A program made the position numbers and the translations under genes. A stretch of 64,000 bases of DNA, taken from NCBI GenBank assembly GCA_944322945.1, contig CALUQN010000001.1, positions 1 to 64,000 of the forward strand. The letters are read 5' to 3'. A model generated the notes under the pieces. The model searched no databases and had not been told where the DNA came from. It saw only the letters and a program-made list of their open reading frames with translations. The DNA is from Candidatus Gastranaerophilales bacterium (GTDB lineage: Bacteria; Cyanobacteriota; Vampirovibrionia; Gastranaerophilales; Gastranaerophilaceae). Each line of letters begins with the position of its first letter. The first letter of the stretch is position 1. Positions 35,842 through 44,502 of this stretch are shown here, one piece after another.

Positions 35842-36921
35842 ATGAGAGAAGAAAAAGCAAGCGAATTAAAATACAGAAGAGAACGGCGCGGCAAAAGTTC
35901 ACGTGTAGAAGCACTCACAAGAGCGCAAGAGATAGCGTTTGCACCGTTTACATTTCAGGTTGTCGGAACGCTTCTGGATACCGGAATATTAAAATTTATT
36001 GACGGGGCTCCATCAACGATTGAAGAAATAGCTAAACATTGCAATGTTACGGAATACTGCGTGAGCACACTTTTTGACGCTGCAGAAGCCGCAGGGCTTG
36101 TACAATATGAGGATGACAAATTTTCATCGACAAAACTGTCGCAGTCATTTTTATATGACGAGATGACGCGGGTTAATTTCAATTTTATGAAAGATGTATG
36201 TTACCTGGGGGCATCTGAGCTTTCAAAATCTTTCAAAACATCAGAACCTTGCGGGCTGCATAAATTTATCGGAGATTACCCGACAATTTATCCGGCGCTC
36301 ACAAAACTCCCTCCAGAAATACAAAAAAGCTGGTATGAATTTGACCATTTTTATTCAGACGGATGTTTTGAAGAAGCGCTCAAAATCATTTTTAAAAATA
36401 ATCCGGAAGAAATTTTTGATATCGGCGGCAACACCGGCAAATTTGAAAAAGCCTGCCTCGCATACAACGAAAACTGTAAAATCACAATGCTTGACCTGCC
36501 GGAAAATATTGAACGGGCAAAGCAGAATATTAATTCTTCCAGATGTAATTTTTACGGGATAAATGTTGTTGATAAAAATTATGAATACCCGCACTTTAAA
36601 GGCGCTGTTTTTATGAGTCAGTTTCTGGATTGTTTTTCAAAAGAACAGATTGAGTATATTCTCACAAATATCCGCAAGAATATGGAGGATGATACAAAAA
36701 TCTATATACTGGAGCCGTTTACGGATAATCAATTATTCAAAGGTGCAGCTTATTCGCTCAAACATATTTCACTTTATTTTACCTGTATGGCGAACGGCAA
36801 GAGCAAGATGTATAAAAAATCAGATATGGAAAAACTTATCACAAAATCAGGATTAAAAATTACTGCCGAATACAGAATCAGCACCCACGACTACACACTT
36901 TTGGAGTGCGCAAAAGCATGA
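35842..36921 (+). CDS. SAM-dependent (O-)methyltransferase
   Basis: A 359-residue protein. A basic N-terminus (RRERRGKSSRVEALTRAQ) leads to a winged-helix dimerisation domain (TIEEIAKHCNVTEYCVSTL). The SAM motif is IFDIGGNTGKFEKAC, followed by MLDLPENIERAKQNI and FMSQFLDCFS. This is the plant-OMT/acetylserotonin-OMT type layout. Aryl polyenes and flexirubins often bear ring methyl or O-methyl groups, which this could add. It overlaps the next acyltransferase by 4 bases. Confidence 0.85.
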   Translation: MREEKASELKYRRERRGKSSRVEALTRAQEIAFAPFTFQVVGTLLDTGILKFIDGAPSTIEEIAKHCNVTEYCVSTLFDAAEAAGLVQYEDDKFSSTKLSQSFLYDEMTRVNFNFMKDVCYLGASELSKSFKTSEPCGLHKFIGDYPTIYPALTKLPPEIQKSWYEFDHFYSDGCFEEALKIIFKNNPEEIFDIGGNTGKFEKACLAYNENCKITMLDLPENIERAKQNINSSRCNFYGINVVDKNYEYPHFKGAVFMSQFLDCFSKEQIEYILTNIRKNMEDDTKIYILEPFTDNQLFKGAAYSLKHISLYFTCMANGKSKMYKKSDMEKLITKSGLKITAEYRISTHDYTLLECAKA

Positions 36922-37817
36922 AATGGTATCAGGTAAAAGAGCAGGCAGCAGGCATAAAAAGGCTGATGTTAACATATTATATTCATAAATTTTTCGGAAG
37001 AAAAGCCGTAGAATTTATAACCTTTTTTGTAACTTTTTTTGCGTTTATTTTTGCACCGGAAGTCAGAGGGTATTCAAAAAAATACCTCGCCGTTGCCGGT
37101 GTCAAACCCAATTTAATCAACCAATTCCAGCATTTTTTATCCTACGCAGGTATTCTTATTGACAATATGGAAACTTTTATTAACAAATTTAATCCATACA
37201 ACATAACCTTTGCGGATGAAAAAACAAAAGAAGAATTTTTCAATATTGTTATTCAAAAAAAAGGCGGATTTTTTATAAGTTCACACCTCGGGAATGTGCA
37301 CGTGCTACGCTCGTTTTTGCGTACAGAATACAACAAATATAATGTCCGTGTAAATATTTTTTTGAGCGAAAACCAATGCAAAATTTTTAACGAATTTATC
37401 AAAAGGATTATGATACCGCAGGAGGATGCTGCTACTTATCCGGTAGAACAAATAAACATCAGCACTCCGATAGAAATTAAAGAAAAACTGGATAAAGGCG
37501 AACTTGTTTTCATCGCCGGCGACAGAGTATCCGAAAGCGGCTCAACGATTTTTGAGACAAAATTTCTCGGCAAAACCGTTGAATTTCCGCTCGGAACATT
37601 CAAATTTGCAAAACTGATGGACTGCCCGACATTTTTCATCGTACTTGTAAAAAATAAAGCTGGTAAATATGTTGTTTATCTTGAAAAAGCACCCGATAAC
37701 ACAAAAGATGTTCAAGCTGCTTACGTAAATTTTTTGGAAAACCTGACCCGCAGATATCCGCTGCAATTTTATCATTTTTATGATATATTCAAAGATGACA
37801 AAACAGGAGAGAAATGA
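36918..37817 (+). CDS. LpxL/HtrB-like lipid acyltransferase
   Basis: A 299-residue protein. I chose ATG 36918 in an ATGA overlap with the methyltransferase stop over GTG 36906. FITFFVTFFAFIFAP is an N-terminal membrane anchor. ISSHLGNVHVLR corresponds to the lipid A acyltransferase H-x4-E motif, but the acidic residue is His here. FIAGDRVSESG gives the GDR motif, and VEFPLGTFKFAKLM follows. APE clusters carry such an acyltransferase, probably for attaching product to a lipid. It overlaps the next gene by 4 bases. Confidence 0.82.
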   Translation: MKWYQVKEQAAGIKRLMLTYYIHKFFGRKAVEFITFFVTFFAFIFAPEVRGYSKKYLAVAGVKPNLINQFQHFLSYAGILIDNMETFINKFNPYNITFADEKTKEEFFNIVIQKKGGFFISSHLGNVHVLRSFLRTEYNKYNVRVNIFLSENQCKIFNEFIKRIMIPQEDAATYPVEQINISTPIEIKEKLDKGELVFIAGDRVSESGSTIFETKFLGKTVEFPLGTFKFAKLMDCPTFFIVLVKNKAGKYVVYLEKAPDNTKDVQAAYVNFLENLTRRYPLQFYHFYDIFKDDKTGEK

Positions 37818-38707
37818 TGACAAACTGCATTGACTTGGTTATTGATGAAAATAAGTGTATTCACTGCGGGTTATGCGTAAAAGACTGCACCGCCGGAGTG
37901 CTTGAACAGAATGAAAACGAAGTGCCGCATATTGCAGAAAACGGCGAAAAAAGATGTATAAAATGCCAGCACTGTCTGGCAGTATGCCCTACAGGCGCAC
38001 TTTCAATTTTCGGCAAAAATCCGCAGGATTCTGATTCCATAAAACAAATCAACAGCGAAGAAGTTTTGAACCTAATCAAAAGCCGCAGAAGCTTCAGACA
38101 CTACAAGAGCGAAAATCTTGATAAAGAAACTATGGATAAGCTTAAAAATATGCTGAACTGGGTTCCGACAGGCTGCAACAACCACCGTCTGCATTTTGCA
38201 TTCATTGATGATATTGCCGTGATGAATGATTTCAGAGGATATGTGACCAGCACCCTCATAAAAATTCTCACAAAAACACCTGTAAAACCTATACTGGATA
38301 AGTTTGGAAAACACAAAGACGCTATTCTGAACGGAGAAGATGTAATATTTAGGGGTGCACCTCACTTAATCGTTGCCTGTTCCCCGATAGATGCACCGTG
38401 TGCAGACATCGACCCTGTCATTGCATTGAGTTACTTTGAACTTTATGCCCAAAGTCTTGGCGTCGGTACTGTCTGGTGCGGATTTGCCGAAATTTGTCTC
38501 AAAATGTTTCCTGAATTATGTCATCAGCTTCAAATTCCGGACGGATACAAAGCATCCTACGTTATGCTTTTCGGCCCGCGCGACATAAAATATTCCAGAA
38601 CAACCCAACCGGAGCCATACACAATTTCAGTTGCACAAAAAGGCGGCAGAAATAACATGAACTTAATCGAAAAAGCAAAACGATATTTTTGGAATTTTAT
38701 CAGATAA
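37814..38707 (+). CDS. Ferredoxin-nitroreductase fusion protein
   Basis: A 297-residue protein. Residues 12-60 hold two [4Fe-4S] motifs, CIHCGLCVKDC (Cys15, 18, 21, 25) and CIKCQHCLAVCP (Cys48, 51, 54, 58). From about residue 80 there is an FMN nitroreductase-like domain: IKSRRSFRHYKSENL, NWVPTGCNNHRL, and late SYFELYAQSLGVGTVWCGFA. It would use reduced ferredoxin and FMN to reduce an unknown substrate. It overlaps the acyltransferase by 4 bases, so it may belong to the polyene operon. Its role there is unknown. Confidence 0.87.
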   Translation: MMTNCIDLVIDENKCIHCGLCVKDCTAGVLEQNENEVPHIAENGEKRCIKCQHCLAVCPTGALSIFGKNPQDSDSIKQINSEEVLNLIKSRRSFRHYKSENLDKETMDKLKNMLNWVPTGCNNHRLHFAFIDDIAVMNDFRGYVTSTLIKILTKTPVKPILDKFGKHKDAILNGEDVIFRGAPHLIVACSPIDAPCADIDPVIALSYFELYAQSLGVGTVWCGFAEICLKMFPELCHQLQIPDGYKASYVMLFGPRDIKYSRTTQPEPYTISVAQKGGRNNMNLIEKAKRYFWNFIR

Positions 38708-38718
38708 AGGCAAAAACA

Positions 38719-39009
38719 ATGAACAAAAATGTAGAAGTAATACAATATGAAACAACAGGCACCTGCAGCAGAATGATTCAGGCTGCAATAGATGAAGAAG
38801 GCAGAATAGTTGACGCAGGATTTCTCGGCGGCTGCAACGGCAACCTCAAAGGAATCGTAAGCCTAATCCGCGGAATGAAAATAGACGATGTAATTGAAAA
38901 ATTACAAGGGATTACCTGCGGGGATAAACCGACTTCCTGCCCTGACCAGCTTGCCCGCTGCCTTATTGAATACAAAAATAAAACTAAAGCTAAAGTGAAA
39001 AATGATTAA
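38719..39009 (+). CDS. TSCPD domain protein
   Basis: A 96-residue protein with the Cys pattern GTCSRMIQAAI, GFLGGCNGNLKGI, ITCGDKPTSCPDQLARCL. This is a TIGR03905-like stand-alone TSCPD domain, otherwise found at the end of class II ribonucleotide reductases. The conserved cysteines suggest metal binding. ATG 38719 has 'aaagg' upstream; a TTG 30 bases earlier overlaps the previous gene and is less likely. Function unknown. Confidence 0.85.
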   Translation: MNKNVEVIQYETTGTCSRMIQAAIDEEGRIVDAGFLGGCNGNLKGIVSLIRGMKIDDVIEKLQGITCGDKPTSCPDQLARCLIEYKNKTKAKVKND

Positions 39010-39913
39010 ATCTTTCATAAATCAAACAAAAAATTCTTTGTTTAAAATTTTTATTGAAATATTCATTCCAAACAAGCGTATACGGCGTATTGTAAAAGGT
39101 GATTACGCAAAAAAATATCTAAAAAAATACGTAAAAATTGTTCAAAAAACAAGCATTACACAAAGCGAATTACAACCGGCACCTGATGTCATCTGGCAGT
39201 ACTGGGAACAGGAGGTTGAAAATGCCCCGCCGCTTGTAAAAACATGTCTTAAAAGTGTCAAAAAATACTCCGATAACAGAGAAAGAATTATCATCACCCC
39301 GCAAAACATAGAAAATTACACGGATATTCCGGGATTTATTTATGACCTTAAAAATAAAGGGATAATCAAAACCGCACATTTTTCAGACATTCTGCGCTCA
39401 AACCTGCTGTCAAAACACGGCGGAACCTGGGTGGATGCAACAGTGCTTTTTACTGATAAAATGCCTGATTACATCACAAATTCAGACCTGTTTGTTTTCC
39501 AAAATGACCCTAAAGCTGACCTTGACGGACTGAATATGGCAAGTTACTTTATCCATTCAAAGCCAAATCACAAAATAATAAATGATACCTTGAATGTTTT
39601 GTACGAATACTGGCGGGATAACCGTTTTTTGGTGAATTATTTCACATTTTTACATGCGTTTACAATGGTGACATCCGCCTGTGAAGAAAACAAAAAACTG
39701 TGGCAAAATGTTCCGTTTTTCAGCTTTATTCCCGTTCAGCAGATGCAGAATGAGCTTTTGAATAAATACAACCCGGAACGGTTTGAGCAATTGAAACAAA
39801 CTTCTTCCATACACAAACTCACTCACAAGATGAAAGTTTTGAGTAAAGAAAAGAACATTGATTTGACCGGTACATTATATGAAAAACTGATTGGGGACGG
39901 ATATGAAAAATAA
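39002..39913 (+). CDS. Capsular polysaccharide synthesis-type glycosyltransferase
   Basis: A 303-residue protein with VIWQYWEQEVENAPPLVKTC and HFSDILRSNLLSKHGGTWVDA, which are hallmarks of the Caps_synth/GT32-like family; the GGTWVDA motif binds the sugar nucleotide and metal. The N-terminus (IFIEIFIPNKRIRRIV) is hydrophobic and basic and may be membrane-associated. It overlaps the TSCPD gene by 8 bases and the GT8 gene by 11, indicating coupling. It may glycosylate the cell surface or the polyene lipid. Confidence 0.85.
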   Translation: MIKSFINQTKNSLFKIFIEIFIPNKRIRRIVKGDYAKKYLKKYVKIVQKTSITQSELQPAPDVIWQYWEQEVENAPPLVKTCLKSVKKYSDNRERIIITPQNIENYTDIPGFIYDLKNKGIIKTAHFSDILRSNLLSKHGGTWVDATVLFTDKMPDYITNSDLFVFQNDPKADLDGLNMASYFIHSKPNHKIINDTLNVLYEYWRDNRFLVNYFTFLHAFTMVTSACEENKKLWQNVPFFSFIPVQQMQNELLNKYNPERFEQLKQTSSIHKLTHKMKVLSKEKNIDLTGTLYEKLIGDGYEK

Positions 39914-40871
39914 AATTACAATCAGCTACGCGCCGGATGACAAATATCTTGACCAGACAATCGTCTCAATGACAGGCGCAGTCATCAACAATCCGCACAC
40001 AGAATTTGTGATTTTGTACTCAAACCTCAACGCGGAAAGTCTGTTTAAGCTTGAAAAATTCAAAACTGAAACCCTCTCCTCAATCCGCATGGTTAAAATT
40101 GACCCGTCGGAATTTGACGGTTTTCCGATGTCCGGCTGGGTGACAAAAGAAGCGTGGTTCAGAGTCAAACTTCCTGACCTTTGTCCAGATTTGGACAGAA
40201 TACTTTATCTTGACTGCGATACACTTGTTAACGGCGATTTGAGCGGGTTATGGGAAACTAATCTTGAAGGCAGCTTTCTCGGTGCGGTAGAAGATGTCTG
40301 GGATGTGCCCAAACACATAAAAAGGTTAGGACTTGTCCAGCCTGCCTATTTTAACTCAGGCGTCATACTTTTTAACTGCAAATACTGCCGTGAAAACAAA
40401 TTTTATGAACGGGTCAAAAATTACGCAACCTCAACAGAAAAGAAAATAAAATTTTGCGATCAAGATGTTCTGAACGTAGTGACTGACGGCAAAAAAGTTC
40501 TACTAAACCCGAAATACAATTACCTGAACACCTGGTGGCGGAATTTTTACTACGAGTACGAAGGCGAAACTGAAAAAGAATACCTGAAAGCCGCAGATAA
40601 CCCTGTAATAATTCATTACACCGGCATAAAACCATGCTTTAAAGGCTGCGCTCATCCGCTGAAAAATTTGTGGCAGGAATACGCAGAAAAATCTATTGTA
40701 TATGATGAGCTGAAATCCTGTTATGAAAACTCAATGCCGCCTAAACAGGCAACCATTGCAAAAAAGTTATTTTCAATAAAAAATACCTTCAGTCATAAAA
40801 AGAAAATCAAAACACTGACAATTCTGGGAATAAAAATTCCGATAAGCGGGAATTTATACAGACAGGCGTAG
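39903..40871 (+). CDS. GT8-family glycosyltransferase
   Basis: A 322-residue protein. ATG 39903 is preceded by 'ggggacgg'; TTG 39891 has no such site. ISYAPDDKYLDQTIVSM starts the fold, RILYLDCDTLVNGDLSGLW is the DxD metal and nucleotide-sugar site, YFNSGVILFNCKYCR and FCDQDVLNVV follow, and IIHYTGIKPC is the C-terminal His motif. It resembles LgtC/WaaJ-type galactosyl or glucosyltransferases. It is the last gene of the long + strand run. Confidence 0.9.
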   Translation: MKNKITISYAPDDKYLDQTIVSMTGAVINNPHTEFVILYSNLNAESLFKLEKFKTETLSSIRMVKIDPSEFDGFPMSGWVTKEAWFRVKLPDLCPDLDRILYLDCDTLVNGDLSGLWETNLEGSFLGAVEDVWDVPKHIKRLGLVQPAYFNSGVILFNCKYCRENKFYERVKNYATSTEKKIKFCDQDVLNVVTDGKKVLLNPKYNYLNTWWRNFYYEYEGETEKEYLKAADNPVIIHYTGIKPCFKGCAHPLKNLWQEYAEKSIVYDELKSCYENSMPPKQATIAKKLFSIKNTFSHKKKIKTLTILGIKIPISGNLYRQA

Positions 40872-40964
40872 GCTGAAATCTAAAAATCATATTTAAAAAT
40901 TACTAAAAATAAAAGCAAAAATAATCATTTACGTTTTTTATACATCCAAAAGGGGGTTACACAC

Positions 40965-42350
40965 ATGACATTACAAATTAATCCGGTTAGCTTTAAGTCA
41001 ACTCTGCCGCAGCAGCAATATATGTTTGTCCGACAGCCGCAGACAAATACACAACCGGCAAAATCTGTATCTCAAAACGGAACAAAAATTCTTGCAGGAT
41101 TATCTCTGGCAGGAGCCGCTGTTTTGAGTGTAGTCACAATCAGCCAGAAAAAAAATATTCAAAAATTACAAAAAATGCTTGCCCAAAGTGTTGAAAAAGC
41201 ATCAAATACAAAACCGCAGGAACCTGTAATCCAGCCGCAGAATTTAGCAGAAGAAACTATTTTTCCGTATGTCGTAAAAAAATTCGAAGAGACTGCACTG
41301 TATGAACAGTTTAAAACAAGCAAGCAAAACTTTATGGAATTTATTTCCGGCGCACACACTCCGGAAAAAATTAAAGAATTTTTATTCGGTATAACCGCTG
41401 ATGAAACAACCGGTGCGGAGTTTATAAAAGAAGTTACTGCAAATCCGCGGGAAAGCTTTAAAAATACAAAACTTCTCACAAAAGCAATCGGCGGAGAAAA
41501 AAATCTGCTCGACTGGCTGCACGCGCCGCAAGGTTACAATGAAGCTTACGAAAAATACATCACAAAAATTTTCAATACGCCTGAAACAACCGTCAATGAT
41601 TTGATAAACATTTCGCCCAATTGGCACCTGTTCAGATTTATGGACAAGACCGGCCCTGTCGTCAACGGTCAAAAACAATCTTCTGTTGAAAATTTACACA
41701 TAGGCGAACTGCCAAAAGAATTTACAGAACTCGGAGATTTCAAAAATTTTGTTAACTGGCTCTACGAAAGACAAAACGATAAAATGCTCGAATACAGCGG
41801 CAAATATATGACAGTAGAACCGCTAAAAGCCGGAATGTCAGGCAAAGCACCGCTCAAATTGCAATTTTGCACAAAAGACGGCGAGCCATTGAACACCCCT
41901 TACATCATTAAAAAAGAATTCACACCACCAAAACAAGATGATTATATAAATCAATTATACCGGTCAGATTCGGTATTTCTTAACGCTCAGATTGATTATT
42001 ACCTGACGCGCCACAGCTGTGAAAACGCACCGAAATTTCACTATTTTGACTGCCCTACAGGCTCTGCCGTCTATGACTTTATTGACGGAGAACCTTATAC
42101 CGCAACTACCAATATCATAGAGATTAATAAGGCTATGAAAGATTTAAACCTGCTTGGTATCTTCTACAATGATTGCAAAAGCAACGGGAATATTTTGGTA
42201 AAAGACGGTACAATGCGGATTATAGACAGCGGAGAATCATACTTCCACGATGTTTTGCGCCCGCCGTGTGAAAATCTGCATATTGAACTGCCAAATTGGT
42301 GCGGCAACCGCATTGCAAATCTCACGCTGAATAAAATTTATGGTGAATAA
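40965..42350 (+). CDS. Divergent protein kinase-like protein with N-terminal membrane segment
   Basis: A 461-residue protein. It starts MTLQINPVSFKSTL and has one hydrophobic stretch at residues ~42-59 (ILAGLSLAGAAVLSVVTI). The last ~180 residues follow kinase-fold order: a glycine-loop-like LKAGMSGKAPLKLQF (287-301), YIIKKEF (313-319, candidate beta-3 Lys), hinge-like VYDFIDGEPY (369-378), catalytic-loop-like FYNDCKSNGNILV (400-412) and IIDSGES (419-425) in the DFG place. It could be an active or pseudo-kinase. 'aagggggtt' precedes the ATG. I reached this from motifs only; family-level similarity is unverified. Confidence 0.6.
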   Translation: MTLQINPVSFKSTLPQQQYMFVRQPQTNTQPAKSVSQNGTKILAGLSLAGAAVLSVVTISQKKNIQKLQKMLAQSVEKASNTKPQEPVIQPQNLAEETIFPYVVKKFEETALYEQFKTSKQNFMEFISGAHTPEKIKEFLFGITADETTGAEFIKEVTANPRESFKNTKLLTKAIGGEKNLLDWLHAPQGYNEAYEKYITKIFNTPETTVNDLINISPNWHLFRFMDKTGPVVNGQKQSSVENLHIGELPKEFTELGDFKNFVNWLYERQNDKMLEYSGKYMTVEPLKAGMSGKAPLKLQFCTKDGEPLNTPYIIKKEFTPPKQDDYINQLYRSDSVFLNAQIDYYLTRHSCENAPKFHYFDCPTGSAVYDFIDGEPYTATTNIIEINKAMKDLNLLGIFYNDCKSNGNILVKDGTMRIIDSGESYFHDVLRPPCENLHIELPNWCGNRIANLTLNKIYGE

Positions 42351-42439
42351 CTGATTACAGACATTCACAAAAACTTTATCAGATAACGGAAATAAAATTA
42401 CGCTGAAGAGATATTGTTGTAAGTGACAGCTTACTCTTA

Positions 42440-43423
42440 TTAGTGCTGCAAAAATTTGTAAAATTCATGCCAATCATCTGTTTGCAAATGTTCAAATATT
42501 ATGTAATTTTTCAGATGCTTAACCAAATTTTTATCAAGAGAGTTCACTTCTGAATTGACGATACAGACTTCTTTCATCTTATTGAAAAACTTCTTCTGCC
42601 ATTTACGCTTTGCTCTTCTGTATAATACAGCCAGAAAATCATATTTGTACTGGAAAAATGCGTACTTGTATAAATCAGTCAATTGCTCACGCGTCAAAGA
42701 TTTTTTTATTTCATCAATAAGTATAAACGCGTCAAAAATCCGTTCATCATAATCTTTAGATACAGATGAAATATTCGACTGATTATACCAGTAGAACACA
42801 TCCGGATTAATTTTGAGCGACTTTGCTATCAACAATGTTTGAAGATTAAATAAGGTGTCCTCAAAAATAATTTTCTCAAAGAATTTTAGATTGTTCTCCC
42901 GTAAAAATTCAAGCGAATAAATTTTATTGCACACAGACATTCCTGAATAAAAAGGATTGCTGCAGTTGTCAAAGGTAAGTACACTTTCTCCCGACTCCCA
43001 GCCGTCCCAGTCCTCTAACTTAATGCTGTTTTTGGTCAATGTTTTCATATTCTTTTTAAAACATATACCAAGATTAAAAATCCACACATCGACCGGCTTT
43101 TTGCTGCATGAGTCAGCAAAAGTTTCGTATAATGTCAGGTTGAGCCAATCATCAGCATCAACAAAAGAAATATAATCCCCGGTTGCAGCTTCTAAACCGC
43201 GGTTTCTTGCAGATGCTGCTCCGCCGTTTTCTTTTTCTATTACTTTAATACGGTTATCCATTGACTTATACCGTTGTAAAATTTCTCCGGAATTATCAGT
43301 AGAACCGTCGTTTATACATATAATTTCAAGGTCTGTATAAGTTTGCAGCAAAAGTGACCTGAGGCATTTTTCAAGATAAATCTCAGCGTTATAAACAGGT
43401 ACAATCACAGAAATTTTAGGCAT
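42440..43423 (-). CDS. GT2 glycosyltransferase (B-type of the paired set)
   Basis: A 327-residue GT-A enzyme: ISVIVPVYNAEIYLEKCLRS, CINDGSTDNSGEIL, SARNRGLEAATGDYISFVDADDW (DxD metal site). The C-terminal part has NKIYSLEFLRENNLKFFE and FEDTLFNLQTLL. It shares DADDWLNLTLY, VLTFD, NPF and KYAFFQYKY with 54919-55956. It overlaps the partner gene by 8 bases. Confidence 0.92.
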   Translation of the reverse strand: MPKISVIVPVYNAEIYLEKCLRSLLLQTYTDLEIICINDGSTDNSGEILQRYKSMDNRIKVIEKENGGAASARNRGLEAATGDYISFVDADDWLNLTLYETFADSCSKKPVDVWIFNLGICFKKNMKTLTKNSIKLEDWDGWESGESVLTFDNCSNPFYSGMSVCNKIYSLEFLRENNLKFFEKIIFEDTLFNLQTLLIAKSLKINPDVFYWYNQSNISSVSKDYDERIFDAFILIDEIKKSLTREQLTDLYKYAFFQYKYDFLAVLYRRAKRKWQKKFFNKMKEVCIVNSEVNSLDKNLVKHLKNYIIFEHLQTDDWHEFYKFLQH

Positions 43424-44390
43424 GTTTCACCGCCTTGTCTAAGTCAGAATTGCTTCCTGTTAAGAATAATCTTAATAAATAATTCTTTTTCGCATCATCA
43501 ACATCGCACTCCCCGCAGCAAGCCTGCAAGAAAGATTTGAAATATTCTTTTGCCGCGTTAAAATAGCCCGCCTTAACCTCCGGCGGCAAACGGTTGTAAT
43601 GAAACATAATCAAATCAATATTGAGTTTCAAAATGCTTTTCTTGTACTTGTCAAACTTTCCGTGTTTTTGCATAATCTCATCACCCAATTTAAGACTGGT
43701 CAAAACATCCAGCACACTGTTGTCCTTTTTCATCATAATAGAACCCTCGCGTGCAGCACGGTAAAAATACAGAGGGGTATTGGAAAATACAAAATTTTTA
43801 CATGCGCAAAAATATTCATATCCCCACGGTCCGTCCTCATATTGTATGCCCTCGGCAAACTTTATATTATTTTCTTTTATAATTTTAGTTTTATACAACT
43901 TACTCCATGCGGTGAGCGGAATATCCGAAAGTATAGACGCCGGCAGCTGCTTTTCTGTTAATAATTTGTTTTCAAAAGAGTTGTCAATTGCACAAAACGA
44001 CAGATACAGCTTTCTTGTATTCTCCATCAAAACAAAATTGTTAAATGATATGTAATCCGGATTATGAGTTTTTGCAATATCAATTACGTTTTCAACCAAA
44101 AGGGGCGATACATAGTCGTCAGAATCAACAAATAAAATATACTCGCTGTCCGCAGCATCAATACCTGTATTTCTCGCAGCGGACAGCCCGCCGTTTTCTC
44201 TATTTATAATCTTTATTCTGCTGTCAAATTCAGCGTAGCGTTCAAGGATAAATAATGATTTATCTGTAGAACCATCGTTTACGCAAATGATTTCTATATC
44301 CGAAAAAGTTTGGTTGAGCAAACTGTCCAGACAAAACGACAGATACTTTTCCACGTTATAAACAGGCACAATTACAGACACTTTAGACAT
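43416..44390 (-). CDS. GT2 glycosyltransferase (A-type of the paired set)
   Basis: A 324-residue GT-A enzyme: VSVIVPVYNVEKYLSFCLDS, CVNDGSTDKSLFIL, and LSAARNTGIDAADSEYILFVDSDDY. The C-terminal half has IQYEDGPWGYEYFCACKNF. It is a close relative of 53949-54926, with YNVEKYLSFCLDS identical. Upstream lies a -10-like TAATAT six bases before the ATG and no Shine-Dalgarno. It heads the two-gene minus-strand unit. Confidence 0.92.
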   Translation of the reverse strand: MSKVSVIVPVYNVEKYLSFCLDSLLNQTFSDIEIICVNDGSTDKSLFILERYAEFDSRIKIINRENGGLSAARNTGIDAADSEYILFVDSDDYVSPLLVENVIDIAKTHNPDYISFNNFVLMENTRKLYLSFCAIDNSFENKLLTEKQLPASILSDIPLTAWSKLYKTKIIKENNIKFAEGIQYEDGPWGYEYFCACKNFVFSNTPLYFYRAAREGSIMMKKDNSVLDVLTSLKLGDEIMQKHGKFDKYKKSILKLNIDLIMFHYNRLPPEVKAGYFNAAKEYFKSFLQACCGECDVDDAKKNYLLRLFLTGSNSDLDKAVKHA

Positions 44391-44396
44391 AATAAG

Positions 44397-44402
44397 ATAT
44401 TA
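44397..44402 (-). promoter_or_regulatory. -10-like box, probable leaderless start
   Basis: TAATAT on the minus strand, 6 bases before the ATG at 44390; there is no ribosome binding site. Confidence 0.45.
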
Positions 44403-44450
44403 GCCAAAATCAACAATATTGTAATCAATCTTTTAATTGAAATGAACAGA

Positions 44451-44483
44451 AAAAAGCCCCGCACTAACTGCACAGGGCTTTTT
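44451..44483 (-). terminator. Intrinsic terminator of rpsP
   Basis: Stem AAAAAGCCC / GGGCTTTTT, with the T run continuing on the minus strand ('gggcttttttctg'). It lies 20 bases past the rpsP stop. Confidence 0.8.
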
Positions 44484-44502
44484 AACAATTATAAATTTAA
44501 AC

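Noticed and set aside
35842-36921. Methyltransferase gene starting further downstream with its own ribosome binding site
   Set aside because: No Shine-Dalgarno-preceded ATG was found in the first ~100 bases, and the basic N-terminus is plausible, so ATG 35842 was kept.
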